Assembly (NCBI RefSeq): GCF_032854445.1 | Contig: NC_088303.1 | Coordinates: 24,469,265 to 24,533,264, forward strand | Length of the DNA: 64,000 nt | Origin: Liolophura sinensis | Taxonomy: Eukaryota; Mollusca; Polyplacophora; Chitonida; Chitonidae | Direction of reading: 5' to 3' | Part shown: positions 30,758 through 42,290 of the stretch, piece by piece | Layout: each line of letters opens with the position of its first letter | How positions within the stretch are numbered: the stretch's first letter is position 1 | The notes under the pieces: generated by a model | Told to the model about the DNA's origin: nothing | Databases searched by the model: none | Seen by the model: only the letters and a program-made list of their open reading frames with translations | Made by a program: the position numbers and the translations under genes

Positions 30758-31652
30758 CTGTCAAAAAAAATTTTTGTTTAGGAGCACCAAATTTCCCGTG
30801 CTTAAAAGCACCAAACGTTTAATTGCTATAAGTTGGATATCAAAGCTATTTTGGGTTCAATGGGTTGTATAGAATGCTTTAAAATATAACTTCTAAGCGT
30901 TTTGTATGAATCCATAAGATGTCCTATTGCTCAAACTAGGATGGTCAACTTTGGTATTAATTAAAGGACGTCATTTTCCCCAAAAAACATAACTGCTCCA
31001 TTTGCACAAGAGTAGTAATCATAGTGACCTCTATTAGCAATAATCTGTTAGTCTTATATTATGTTTTCTTCGTCTCCTCAGTATCACAAAATCCGAAAAA
31101 TACATATACAATCACGCACGTCACAATTGTAAGCAGCTGATGTGGTGAAGCGAAAACGGCCAGAAGTGCGAACATTTGTACATTCTGCTCTAGTACAAAT
31201 AGTCGCACCATCTTCAACGCCTAACAATACGAAGATTTTCCTGCATTGAAGTATTCTAATATTTACCTGCTTAGTTTGTAGGGCGGTTTTTCTTAATCTT
31301 AATTAAATGGATATACATGAAAACTAAAGAAACTTGTGGTCTACACCACCCATAAGACGCCGAAACAACTTACTATACTACTAATTAATATCATCATAAC
31401 AATAGTACATCTTTTTGAGGGTGTTTACTATCCAACTGAAACCACACAAATTACAACTAATTAGTAACTGTCTACAAAAAACTAATTAGTAACTGATTAT
31501 TTACCTCACAATGCATAAATCCACTAAACTCCTATCCTGTGGCTTTTCCACAAAACAATGTTTGAGATACCATCTGATCTTATGCCAGGAAATATTGTAC
31601 ATGTAGTGCTACACTAGATATGTTGACTTTTATGTTATTAGAAACACATTCA

Positions 31653-31919
31653 CGGGAGCCTCCGTGGCTCAGTTGGTTAGCGCGCTGGCGCAGCGCAATG
31701 ACTCAGGAGCCTCTCACCAATGCGGTCGCTGTGAGTTCAAGTCCAGGTCATGCTAGCTTCCACTCCGGCCATACGTTCGCAGGCAGCAGCCTGTGGATAG
31801 TCGTGGGTTTCCCCCCGGGCTCTGTCCGGTTTCCACCCACAATGATGCAGGCGGCCGTCGTATAAGTGAAATATTCTTGAGTACAATCACCAATCAAATA
31901 AATAAATAAATAAATAAAC
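31653..31919 (+). mobile_element. Full-length tRNA-headed SINE with target duplication
   Basis: Head CCGTGGCTCAGTTGGTTAGC has a good A box and GTGAGTTCAAGTCC a B box. Tail (AAATA)n. Flanked by AAACACATTCA at 31642-31652 and 31920-31930. Lies in the first intron of the lectin gene. Confidence 0.95.
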
Positions 31920-32012
31920 AAACACATTCATTATTCTAAAACATAAGTCGCTGATTACAGAACTCGACAATCGCGAAGTCAACTCCATGAACAATCATAA
32001 AAGGTTACTTAC

Positions 32013-32043
32013 AAATAACTTGAAGTGGCGACTAATAACTTGA
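32013..32043 (-). other. Candidate non-coding first exon of the lectin gene
   Basis: Minus-strand sequence ends AGTTATTT|GTAAGTAA, a strong donor, about 30 bases downstream of a TATA box. The matching acceptor is at 30758. The start site is estimated from the TATA position. Confidence 0.5.
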
Positions 32044-32068
32044 TGTGATGGATAGCATGAGCAAAACT

Positions 32069-32076
32069 TATTTATA
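32069..32076 (-). promoter_or_regulatory. TATA box for the lectin gene
   Basis: TATAAATA on the minus strand, 25-30 bases upstream of the proposed first exon. Confidence 0.5.
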
Positions 32077-32699
32077 GGCTGAACTAAGTCTGTGCCGTAA
32101 CAAAAACATCGTGCAAAACGTTCCGAAGAGGTGTGGTTATGGCGCGTTTTCAGAGGTGAACGTGGCGAGGTCACCAGGAAGGGAGGTTACTCCAGAATTC
32201 GGTTCAGCGAATCCATTCTAACTCAGTTATTCCCTATGAAACTGTTACACCGTATACACCCAGACAACTTTTTTGGCATTATGTTCTTTTGAATCACTAC
32301 TAAGCACATTAGTCTAAGAATGGATAATACCACAACAATCTCCTGTGTAGATCACATGGGTATTACCCATTCTGACTCCTGTAATGACATTATTAATCAA
32401 ATGTAGAGTTGGTGACCGTTCAGAGGTATTTGGCTCACTACTGCTCATATAGCAGACGTGTTTAACAATGCGGCAGACAATGAATCGTATAAACAGAATA
32501 TGAATAAAGAATGGATGCTAAAAAAATCTACATTGTAACAAGCTTTGACTCTACTGAGAGTTAACTTAAATGTGGATTTGTTTGCAAACAAACAGCTTCC
32601 CTAGTTTATGTCCTATAGGTCAGAACCCGGAGCTATGGCCATTGATGCTTTTACACATTAATGGCATAATATTGACTTTTATGCTTTCCTCTATTCAGG

Positions 32700-34357
32700 G
32701 TCATCCCATCGGTATAGCAGAAATTGGTGAATTAGGGGGCGACCGGAGTAGTAGTGCTACCTAACTGGCCAAACCAACCTTGGAATTCCCAAACAAAGCG
32801 CTTACGTACAGACCACTCTAATCTTTTGACCAGGAGCAGACAACTCTCGAGCCTGCCAACTCAACCAAATCGGCCAGATCCACTCTGGCGAAAACCTCAA
32901 ATGTTAGTATGCCATTTGTCTGGGAACAGCTACAAAGTCTTGGTAGTTCACAAGAGGCTTCAGATATCATCATGGGCTCCTGGAGAGATAGCACCAAAGG
33001 ACAGTACACTTGTTACCTTTCAAAATGGGGACATTTCTGTATTGACAGAAAGATCCATCCGCTTTCAGCACCTGTGACTCAGGGAATAAATTTCCTCGCT
33101 GAAATAGTAAACAGTGGGCTAGGCTACAGCGCTATTAACACGGCCAGGTCGGCCATTTCATTGGTCTTAAACACTGAAAACCAGACTGCCTTTGGTGCTC
33201 ATCCTTTGGTTAATCGATTTGTGAAAGGGGTGTTTCAGAAGAAACCAACGTTAGCCCGATATTCGTCAACATGGGATGTAAATGTTAGGCCCAAATATTT
33301 AAGTTTTTTATCACCTGCTGAAGATATCAGTTTGAAAAGCTTATGAATTAAGTTAGTAACCCTCCTAGCGTTATTTACTGGGCAAAGAAGCCAGACATTA
33401 CGAGCACTAAGTGTTTTACATATGGATCTACTGGGAAGTCAGTGTGTGATTTCTGCCCAAAGTCTGCTGAAGCACAGGAAACCAGGCTATCAGCAAGCTC
33501 CTATTATTTTGGAGGCATATAAGCAGGACAAAAGACTTTGTCTTGTTCTATATATCAATGTTTATTTGAAGCGAACTGTACCTGTTGGGGAGAGAACTCC
33601 CAAATGTTGTTAAGTTTTCAAAAACCTTTTAAGCTAATAAGCAAAGACACGGTATCCAGGTGGATAAGGTTGGTGCTTCAAGCTGCAGGAATTGATACTG
33701 TCACCTTTAGACCTCACAGTACAAGAGTAGGCTCCACTAGTGCTGATTTAAAGAATAGTGTACCTGTAGAGGTTATTATGAAATCTGCCGGATGGTCGAA
33801 TTGCAAAGTGTTTGGTGAATTTTATAATAAGTTTCTTGACCTGCCATGTAATTTTGACTCTGAGTTACTGAAGCTAAACGCTGGTAAATGATTTGTTTGC
33901 GAGTTTGTACACATCTTACATGATACTCAGTAAATTATATACATATCTTCTATGTTGTGTGGGTACAATACATACTTAATTATTTCTAAAACTGTAATTT
34001 GTATCCTTATTTCCTTTTGCTCGTGGGCATATTGGCTTTGAAGTCTCACGTGATTTCGTAGCTTCGTAAACTGTGATGAGGTACAATTTAAAAATTAAAC
34101 GAGACATACCTGTAAGTTGAAGTTTGTTGGTAATTCTACCTCATTTCAGTAAGGAACGGAGCAATTACGTGCCTTTCGTGTCATTGTGTTTCAGTGATTA
34201 TATCTTGTTTACCCTGCCACGTCTGTGAATAAATATGGCCACTCGCCTTTGAAGATTGACCAGATCACCCTTGTTTTCACGTAGTTTCTCCGCTCCAGAC
34301 TGACATGAGGTAGAATTATCAACAGGTAAAACTCGTTTAATTTTTAAATTATGAGAA
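32700..34357 (+). mobile_element. DIRS-like retroelement fossil (RNase H tail and tyrosine recombinase)
   Basis: Parts in order: a proline/tryptophan-rich stretch (LPNWPNQPWN) typical of the end of the DIRS reverse transcriptase/RNase H protein, a tyrosine-recombinase protein (WRDSTKGQY near 33000; FRPHSTRVGSTSADL near 33710), and a 3' region in which 34080-34170 and 34275-34370 are inverted copies of one another, as in DIRS termini. Only the 3' part of an element is present and it is broken, with a few breaks. It ends inside a tRNA-like module, so it entered the tRNA-unit cluster after that formed. Age: moderately old. Named at family level only. Confidence 0.75.
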
Positions 34358-34460
34358 AGATGCACTGCCAACTGGTTTACCGTCCAAATTATTGACAAAA
34401 ACTGTAAGTAAAAGCAGAAAGATTCAAAATGGTTTCTCAAACATTCTTGTTCCAAACAAA

Positions 34461-34536
34461 ACAAACTCACTACGATCAGATAGCCAGTTCAAATCTGATT
34501 AAGAGACTGACGCTCTGCCTACTGGGCTACCGAGGC
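34461..34536 (-). pseudogene. tRNA-Met pseudogene
   Basis: Begins GCCTCGGTAGCCCAGTAGGC. The anticodon place reads CTT instead of CAT and the T arm is lost. Confidence 0.75.
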
Positions 34537-34897
34537 CGCTGATTATAGTGTCTTTTATGAGCTTTAGTGTTAGTGGCGACGAAACCATTGAGGTCAAAGG
34601 TGAAAGGCTTAGAATTCTTTATCAAACATTTAATTCGTTTCGATGTGTTGAGCTGAAAAGAGTTTTCATGCATAAAAACTAGTTGGAATAAGGTAATTGT
34701 AGGATATATGTAAATGTTTCCAAGTAAATTGAGATGTTCACGGTGAGGATGGAACTCACAACATTTATGGAGCCCGTGCAAGTCTGATTACGAGAAAAAT
34801 GCTCTGCCTGCTGGTTAACTGTCCAGATTTTTTACCAAAACCGTAAGTAAAAACAGAAAGGTTAAAAATAGTTTCTCAAACATTCCTATTTCAGACA

Positions 34898-34989
34898 AAA
34901 ATGCAAGCTTAGATCGAACTGAGGATCGACAGATAGCCCGTTCAGTTGTGATTATGAGACAGACGCGTTGCCTACTGCGCTGCCCAGGC
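34898..34989 (-). pseudogene. tRNA-Met pseudogene with intron remnant
   Basis: Begins GCCTGGGCAGCGCAGTAGGC, keeps the CAT anticodon and an 18-nt insert at the intron position, but acceptor and T stems no longer pair. Confidence 0.75.
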
Positions 34990-35165
34990 CGCTGATTACA
35001 GCGTTTTTTATAAGCTTTAGGTTAATATCAACGGAACAATTGAGGTAAAAGGTGAAAGGTTTAGAATTCGTTATCAAAAATTGAGTTTCGATGTGATGAA
35101 TCCAGGATCAATCCTTGATCGAGTCACACCTAAGACTTTAAAAGAGGAAGTTGTAACTTCCTCGC

Positions 35166-35425
35166 TTGGCGTTCAGCATGAAGGGGATAGTGCAACGACT
35201 GGTTGACCCGTATCAGTATAATGGCTCGGGCGGGGCGGCTTACTTGTCTTCGGTAAGTCGTCTCAGTGAAGCAGCACTAAATAAAAGAGCGGTGGAAATC
35301 CGTCCTGCAACAAGGAGGCACATTATACGTACATGCACCCTAATGATTTCTTTCGTCGTCATATGACTGAAAAATTGTTGAGTACAACGTTAAACCCCAA
35401 GCACTCACTCACTCACTCGATGTGA
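35166..35425 (+). mobile_element. CACT-tailed short interspersed repeat, full copy
   Basis: Starts GTTCAGCATGAAGGGGATAG, contains TCAGTGAAGCAGCACTAAAT and GTCATATGACTGAAAAATTG, ends AACGTTAAACCCCAAGCACT and (CACT)n. Sits inside the tRNA-unit cluster. Confidence 0.82.
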
Positions 35426-35429
35426 TGAG

Positions 35430-35583
35430 CTGAAAGCAGTTGATTTTATGAAAACAAGTTTAAATGAGGTATTTGTAAAATATATTACAAATTGAGGATG
35501 AAACTCACAACATTCAGAGAGCCCGTGCCAGTGTGATTATGAGACAAATGCGCTGCCTATTGGTTTACAGTCTAAATTTTTTT
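35430..35583 (-). repeat. Diverged tRNA-unit segment
   Basis: Carries the minus-strand tRNA-like module (GGTTTACAGTCTAAATTT, GATTATGAGACAAATGC) and the spacer seen beside it elsewhere. A LINE 3' end abuts it at 35584. Confidence 0.75.
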
Positions 35584-36450
35584 TGAAATGTAGAATTTAT
35601 TCCCATGAAGTTATATATAACTTTTAACACGTGTTTTAACCAATACATTGAAAACAACTAAATTGAAAATATCATAGAGCAGCCCACTAAAAATAAAGTA
35701 TCACAGCTAAAGTATTAGGACTGCCTATGACTTTTACAAGTCTTATTTTAACTTATTTTAACAGATAAATTAATTTATCATTTTCCATCTTGCAGAAAAA
35801 CAGAATTCCTGCGCCTTACCTTCTATAAGTGTGACTTTGTTAATCTATAAAAATCAACATGTACCCTTGTTCTAATCATAGCTTTGGCAGCAGCCACAAC
35901 AGAATGTACGGGTCTACTTTTGTTTTGAAATACAATCTCGTTTCTGGCACACCAAGTACAAAATTGCAATACACATATGAAATACAACAAAACTGAATTT
36001 ACCTCTTTACAAAAAGGAGAGTTTAAATTCTTAATTATTAGCGTTTCTTTGTCAAGCTTTGGTAAGTAGCCCCCATACAGAACAAAAACCTGGCTGAACT
36101 CATTGAACACTTCCCTGGCAACTTTACACTGTACAAACAAATGGTCTTGTGTTTCTGAATCTGAACAGATAACGCTCATGTCATCAATGGCAACACTCAG
36201 TCGTAACAATCGCTCCCAAGTTTGTAACAAAAATTACTGAAGTTGTGATCCAAAAAAGCGTAAATACTGCTTTCCAAATGATATCCCACTTAAGGTTGGG
36301 GGATGTTAGCGTAACTCTCGACGCTCGACAATCCTACTAATGAGGTGAATGTATATATAAACTGACGGCCAAGAGAAAATTTACGTCTCCGTGAGTTAAA
36401 TTTAATCAGCCTTTTCAGCAAATTAATACCAAATTATTGTAGGAAAACAT
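35584..36450 (-). mobile_element. Tx1/L1-group LINE, 3' end
   Basis: Minus-strand coding (stop near 35823) reads SDSETQDHLFVQC and WCARNEIVFQN, the zinc-binding C-terminal region of L1/Tx1 ORF2. An upstream stretch (KWDIIWKAVF) is in a different frame. About 240 bases of 3' UTR end in a short A run that meets tRNA-unit sequence. Upstream boundary approximate. Probably the 3' part of the same insertion whose 5' part is at 40861-42290. Confidence 0.75.
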
Positions 36451-36566
36451 TGTATGAAGCATATTCCATGTGCGACAAGCGTCATATACGCCCACACGAA
36501 TTTGTTTTGAGACAACGAAGAAAGTTGAAAAATCACGTGACCCATGGATGGCCGCAACTGATGTAA

Positions 36567-36657
36567 TAAATGAGTAAGTGAGTGCGTTGGATTTAAGGTC
36601 GTACTCACATGACGACGAAGGAATCCTTAGGGTGTATGCAATGTACCTCCTTGTTGC
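36567..36657 (-). mobile_element. CACT-tailed repeat fragment
   Basis: GAGTAAGTGAGTGCGTTGGA then GTCGTACTCACATGACGACG and CCTCCTTGTTGCGGC, a truncated relative of 10817-11070. Confidence 0.65.
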
Positions 36658-37249
36658 GGCCCCCGCGGGGTTTCCGGGGTGATAAGAATAAGACCTCAGC
36701 CCTCTAGGCAAGCTTGTCTTAAAAGACGACTCACCTAGAGCTCTCTGTGACCCCGGTGAATATAATAGGCTCACATCTTTTCGGTTGTGTGAGAGGCAAC
36801 CGGGAAGCGACCTGTTTGCCGTGGGTTACGACCCGTGATCTCCAAAGACGGGATCCTGGTGGCTGAGGACGTGTTGGTCTTGCGAGATCCTCACACCTAA
36901 CACGCCACTTTGGCCCTCACTTGGAGAGAGGCGGCAGGTCGGATGGACCCGTTAATCGGCTGGTCACGTCAAGCCCTACACTTGATCCCGTTTGTCAGTT
37001 TTCTAGGTACTTTGATGTCAAGTCGGCTTTTCTTCAAATGCTCTTCCTTTGGGGTCAATGTGGCGGTGGCTAATGTGTCAATCGAGTAGATTGAATATAA
37101 CCTTTTGGTATAACTCAGTCTGTTCGAGTATATCTTGCGTCGATTCCCTGTTTCTATTCTCCGCTCGTCATTCACAGAGGTAGATTCGCCCTTGTCGGCA
37201 TTCCGTGGCGGGTGGGGGACACGTGAGGTGAATTCTTACTATATCTATT

Positions 37250-38568
37250 ATGTCTTCCTCAAAAAATCTGTCCAATGCTCCAACAAACACCCCAAAAAAT
37301 CGTAAAAATGAAGAACTTCTTGAAATCGGCAATGGACCGGACAGTTGGCCGGCTTTCATTGTTTTATCAACCAAAAACGACCAACGACCAGCGTCTAAAC
37401 TAGATCTATTCGTTCTTAAAAAAACATTAGACGGTACAGCTGTTCAAGTTAAAAATGTTAAAAAATTAAGATCTGGCGATATCCTTATTGAATGTTTTCG
37501 TAAACAGCGGGCATTCAATTTATTATCATTGAATTCCATTTTGGATGTACCTGTTTTTGGATCGCCGCACAAGTCCCTAAATACATGTAGCTTCAAGGGC
37601 GTCATACATGACAGGGATCGGGATCTTATCGACCTCTCTGAAGAACAAATTTGTGCTGAATTAAAGTCTGAGGGTGTTACCAATGTTAAACGTTTCGTCA
37701 CGAAAAAATTTGGTAACACAATTAAACTCAATACTTACTTATTAACATTCAACAGAACATCACTTCCGTCATCTATTTACATTGGCCCGTTTATGGTTCG
37801 TGTTACCCTGTGTATTCCCAACCCAACAAGGTGTTTCACGTGGCAAAATTTGGTCACGACAAGGGCCAATGTATAAATAAATTGATTTGTTTTCGATGCG
37901 GAAGAGAGGGTCATGAAGGTTTGGACTGCAATGACACAGTTAAATGTTGTAATTGCAGTGGAGATCACATGGCCTCCTCTAAAGACTACCCATTATTCCT
38001 AAAAGAGAAACAGATAGTTACTTTAATGGTTAAAAATAATATCCTGTACCAAGAAGCACGTAAATTAGTGTACAATACATCACAGGTTTCGTTTGCAAAT
38101 TTGGTCAAGCGAATTACAACATCTGTTGCTACTCAGACATCACTCACTTGGCCAACTGGAAACGATCAGCCCAAAACCATATCCGTCCAGACTTCTGTTA
38201 AACCTGCAGCCCAGTCTAAATATAGCTCTTGTTCTACACAAACTATATCAAAAAATTCCGAACGTCCCAAAAATATAGAACAACAACGTAAAATAGCTAA
38301 ACCTAATAAATTTCAAGACAAAACGCCAAGCAAAGGAACGAATAATAATAATAATAAACCTAGTGGTCCTGTGGAACGTTCTTTCAAGGGCACAAGGGAC
38401 CCTATCCAAACTTTTAATAAGTTTGGGTCGTTGGAGGACGTCGATCCTTCAACATCAGATGCGGAGGTGATGGATACGTCACCCGCACAATGGAGATCTT
38501 CCAGCCGATCTCCAAGGAAGGGCCAACCTTGGTCTAAACATAAATGTCCTATGCGCCTACCTCCGTAA
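37250..38568 (+). pseudogene. LINE ORF1 (RNA-binding, CCHC knuckles), one frameshift
   Basis: The first frame (37250-37876) reads FIVLSTKNDQRPASKLDLF and an RRM-like middle up to GPFMVRVTLCIPNPTRCF. The second (from about 37830) continues FGHDKGQC, CFRCGREGHEGLDC and CCNCSGDHMA, the three zinc knuckles of I/Nimb-type ORF1 proteins. One frame change near 37840 separates them. The tail is rich in Ser, Thr, Asn and Lys. ORF1 stop and ORF2 start overlap as TAATG at 38566-38570, an arrangement compatible with termination-reinitiation. Confidence 0.82.
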
Positions 38569-40860
38569 TGTCTTCCTTAGATAAAATTATACAGTGGAAT
38601 TGTCGAGGTCTTAAGGTAAATTTTATTGAAATATCATAACTAGTTCAATCTTTAAATCCAGTTGCCCTGTGTCTTCGGGAATCTCGCCTGAAGACATCTG
38701 ACAAAGATAAAAAACTCTTAAAAATTATTCACATTATAGCACCTATCGTATTGAAGAATAGCGAGCTGGAGGCGGCTCCTCGATATTCATAAACAACAAT
38801 ATTATCCACAGACCTGTTGCTCTGTCTGAAGCAATAACATTATGTTCAGTGTATATTCCTCCTAACATTTCTTTGTCAGCTTTCCAGTTGCCAAAACCTT
38901 TTATAATGATGGGAAATTTTAATTCCCATAACCCGCTATGGGGCAGTAATAACATAAATAATAAGGGCAAGATAGTAGAAGACTTCTTACCTAAGGAGGA
39001 ACTGTGTTGTTTCAATGATGGTTCTAATACCTATTTACAGCCGGGTAATGGCACTTACTCTGCTATCGATCTCACTATCACAGATGCATCACTTCTCCTT
39101 GATGAGACTCTCAATGCATCAGATGATCCTATATTAAAATTTAATGAGCTTGTATTACGAGCTGCGGAAAGAACTGTACCTAAGGCCTCGACAAATCCCA
39201 AATCCAAAGTAAACCCGGGTACGACAATGACTGTCGTAAAGCCATTAAGGACCGGAAAAAGGCTGAACACAGATTTAATTATTGTCCCACTGATAATAAT
39301 TTAAACCAGGTTCATAGTTTTAGAGCTAAAGCTCGTCGATTACTCAAGTCCAAGAGACGATCTTGTTGGCGGAACTTTGTTTCGGGCATTACCTCAAAAA
39401 CACCCATGCGTAAGGTCTGGAACATGATTCAGAAACTTAAGAGCAAAAATAATAAAACCAAAGCTCAGCACTTGAAAGATGGAGATAGTATATTAAAGTC
39501 TCCACCTGATATTGCAAACAAACTGGCTGAAACAATATCCAAGAAATCTTCTTCTGAGAATTATAGTTTAGAATTTCAACGTATTAAAAACCGGAAGGAG
39601 AAAATTAAATTGCCCTTTTCTTCTAAAAGTTTAGAAGATTATATCGTCCTTTTAATATCGATGAACTTAAGATTGCATCTAAAAATCCACACGATACTGC
39701 TTGTGGGCCTGATAACGTATATTATAAGTTTTTGAACCATTTACCACCTGAGTCATTGGAGACTCTCTTGGACTTTTTTAATGATATTTGGATAACTGGT
39801 GATTTTCCACCATCATGGAGGCAGGCGTGTATTATCCCGGTCCCTAAACCCGGTAAGGATCATACTGATCCAAATAATTACCGTCTCATAGCTTTTACCA
39901 GCTGTGTCTGTAAGACTATGGAACGGGTGATTAATGATAGACTTGTTTGGTTTCTTGAAATCAACAAGTTACTTTCTAATATACAATGTGGTTTTCGTCA
40001 AGGTAGATCCACTATGGATCACCTTGTTCGATTCGAAACCTTTATTCGAGATGGCTTCATCAATAACGAACATGTGGTGTTGATATTTTTTGACCTTGAA
40101 AAGGCCTACGACACCACATGAAAATGTGGTATTTTAAAAGACCTCGCGGATATGGGCCTTAAAGGCCGATTACCAATATTTAAATCAGAATTTTTATCTT
40201 ATCGTCAGTTTAAGGTAAGGGTGGGGCCCACTGTTTCTGAATCTTTTGAGCAGGAGATGAGTGTGCCAGACGGCGGTATCCTTTCACAAACACTGTTTAG
40301 CATAGAAATAAATAGTTTGGCTAAAACATTGACATCTGGCACTGCGGGTTCATTATATGTAGATCACTTCCTGATATGCTACCGTGCTAAAAATATGAAT
40401 AACATCGAGGGGCAACCGCAGCTTTGTCTCAATAAGATCGAGAAATGAGCAGTTGCCAATGGTTTTAGATTTTCTGCGTCTAAAACCGTCGCTATGCATT
40501 TTTGTAATAAACGGAAATTCCATCCAGACCCTGAACTTAATTTTTATGGTGAACCAGTGAAAATTGTTGGAGAAAATAAATTTTTAGGGGTTATATTCGA
40601 TAAAAAATTATCATTTATACCTCATATTAAAATGCTTAAAGCTAAATGTACAAAACCTCTCGATATAATTAAGGTCGTGTCTAGCACCGATTGGGGTGCT
40701 GACTGATCTGTTTTACTTAAATTATATCGTTCTCTGGTAAGGTCTAAATTGGACTATGGATCCATCATTTATGGTACCACTAAGAAGTGGTATATTAAAA
40801 TGTTGGATCAAGGTTTGAGGCTCAGCCTTGGTGCTTTTGGAATTTAAACTTCTCGTGTTA
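38568..40860 (+). pseudogene. LINE ORF2 (endonuclease and reverse transcriptase)
   Basis: Starts MSSLDKIIQWNCRGLK, an apurinic endonuclease opening; FIMMGNFNSHNPLWGS near 38900 is the GDFN-like active-site block. RT blocks: PSWRQACIIPVPKPGKDHTD, NNYRLIAFTSC, IQCGFRQGRSTMDHL, FFDLEKAYDTT; the YxDD box reads YVDH, so the catalytic pair is damaged. Several stops and frame changes interrupt it. Truncated near 40860. Confidence 0.85.
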
Positions 40861-42290
40861 TTATAATTTTCAAAGGGAGTTTCTTGTAAGAACAAAATAT
40901 CAATGCTAAGATCAAACACAAATTTCCCCAGCTAAATCTGCATATCATTATCCCTTAATCCATCCACATTTAGTTTTGCAAAGCGAATTGCCGACATGAG
41001 GGAAAGTAGGAGAAGCAAATCAAACATACCCATTATGATGTTACTAGGTGGCGAAAGTCATACTCAGTCCCATGACAAACGTCCCCTTCCCCGGGAGGCG
41101 ACTGATTTTCTTCTTCCGATACTGTAGGAGGAGAGTTCCACAATCTTCAGACGGTGAGGGAGATATTTCCATACGATTGCTTGAAACCACACAATTTACG
41201 GCAGGGTCAGACACGCCATCCTGCTCGCCCTCATTTTTACTTCCTATCATCAGTTTGGCCTTCTTTTGCTTCACTGGTTCGGGTAAGCGCACATTATGGA
41301 CATCGGGCTGTACTATCCCGCCGTCTACCTGCGTAGAAATTTCAGGATCCGGTGACGAAAATGCCGGATCATCCACTTGCTGCCCTGAATCGACCGCCAC
41401 AGACACAGGTTCGGCATCTTCGCCTGAGACGGCAGCACATAATCTCGTCCCATCACCAGAATCCGCCATGTTTACGTTAACGTCAACGTCGTCATCAACG
41501 TCAACCACAACATCATCGCCCTCGTTCTCAACGTTATTTATCTGGTACCCACCTTTAGAACCCACGTCAACGTCAGAGTCAACATCAGAGGCATTTTCAC
41601 CATGGCTTTCCTCTGTTTTCATAACAACGTTCACTTGTGTTCTAGTAGCCCGAGCATTGCCAGAAGTTACGCCTTTCACCCGCGCCGCGTAAGACCACGT
41701 ACGTATGCTGCTCCAATCCGCACATGCCCCATAGTCTTTCTCACTGTGTGGATTTTCTTGCGTAGAAAAAACATTGCAGTTGTAACACCAAACCGACAAC
41801 ATTCCGCCGCCTTATGGCTATTTTGTCCACATTTCCGACACTCATATCTCTGTCCAGGAACATGACAACGTGAACATGACAAGGTTGATGAAATTTGGAA
41901 CATATCGCTCATTGTGACACCGGAACCTGTACACCCGAATGCCTGTTCTCACAGTACATTGCACAGTGCACCCTCAGGTTCAAATACACAGAGCTTGCAG
42001 GCACAATATCCTATGTCTTTTTCTTGTGAATATCCATATCCCAAGAAAACATTTTGTTGAAATAGTTTTTTCTGAAAAGTGACAAGGTCCGATTTTATAT
42101 TTACTATCCCACCTAGTACAGCAATAAAGTCCCTCTGCACTACCGTAGAAAATACAGAGCTGTTCTTGGTAGATAGTGCCACAGACAGAGTTCTCAACGA
42201 CCTGGTCGCAGGCGAAAACATAATGTTAGCTGCTGCAGGGCAGTAGCCCACTTCCTAAATGTCCTCACAATAAAATATCACTCCTTAGAG
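40861..42290 (-). mobile_element. Tx1/L1-group LINE, 5' part (ORF1 and start of ORF2)
   Basis: Minus strand from 42251: ORF1 fragments with zinc knuckles (CSRCHVPGQRYECRKCGQNS, then CYNCNVFSTQ), the SYAARVKG motif that follows knuckles in Tx1 ORF1, and a long acidic tail rich in Asp and Val. ORF2 begins about 41000 with FAKLNVDGLRD and ILFLQET, an L1/Tx1 endonuclease opening, and is cut at the junction with the I/Nimb-like LINE. Frame changes break ORF1. Its 5' end (42290) lies in the spacer after a tRNA-Met pseudogene. Confidence 0.8.

Larger units (their letters stand above)
34358..35110 (-). repeat. Diverged tRNA-Met unit cluster
   Basis: Minus-strand relatives of the tRNA part of the 2.43-kb unit: two tRNA-Met pseudogenes (34461-34536, 34898-34989), tRNA-like modules at both ends and near 34740-34830, and the spacer AGGAATGTTTGAGAAAC. 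About 15-25 percent diverged from the array by eye. Confidence 0.8.
36657..40860 (+). mobile_element. I/Nimb-like LINE, 3'-truncated
   Basis: GC-rich 5' UTR (36657-37249), ORF1, then ORF2 with endonuclease and reverse transcriptase. It stops after the thumb region (KLDYGSIIYG, LGAFG) where another LINE begins, so RNase H, if the clade has it, the 3' UTR and tail are absent. ORF2 is broken by several stops and frame changes. The family call rests on ORF1 with zinc knuckles, IIQWNCRGL and FFDLEKAYDTT; Jockey is the alternative. Confidence 0.85.

Noticed and set aside
37444-37731. 95-codon minus-strand frame
   Set aside because: Shadow of LINE ORF1 on the opposite strand.
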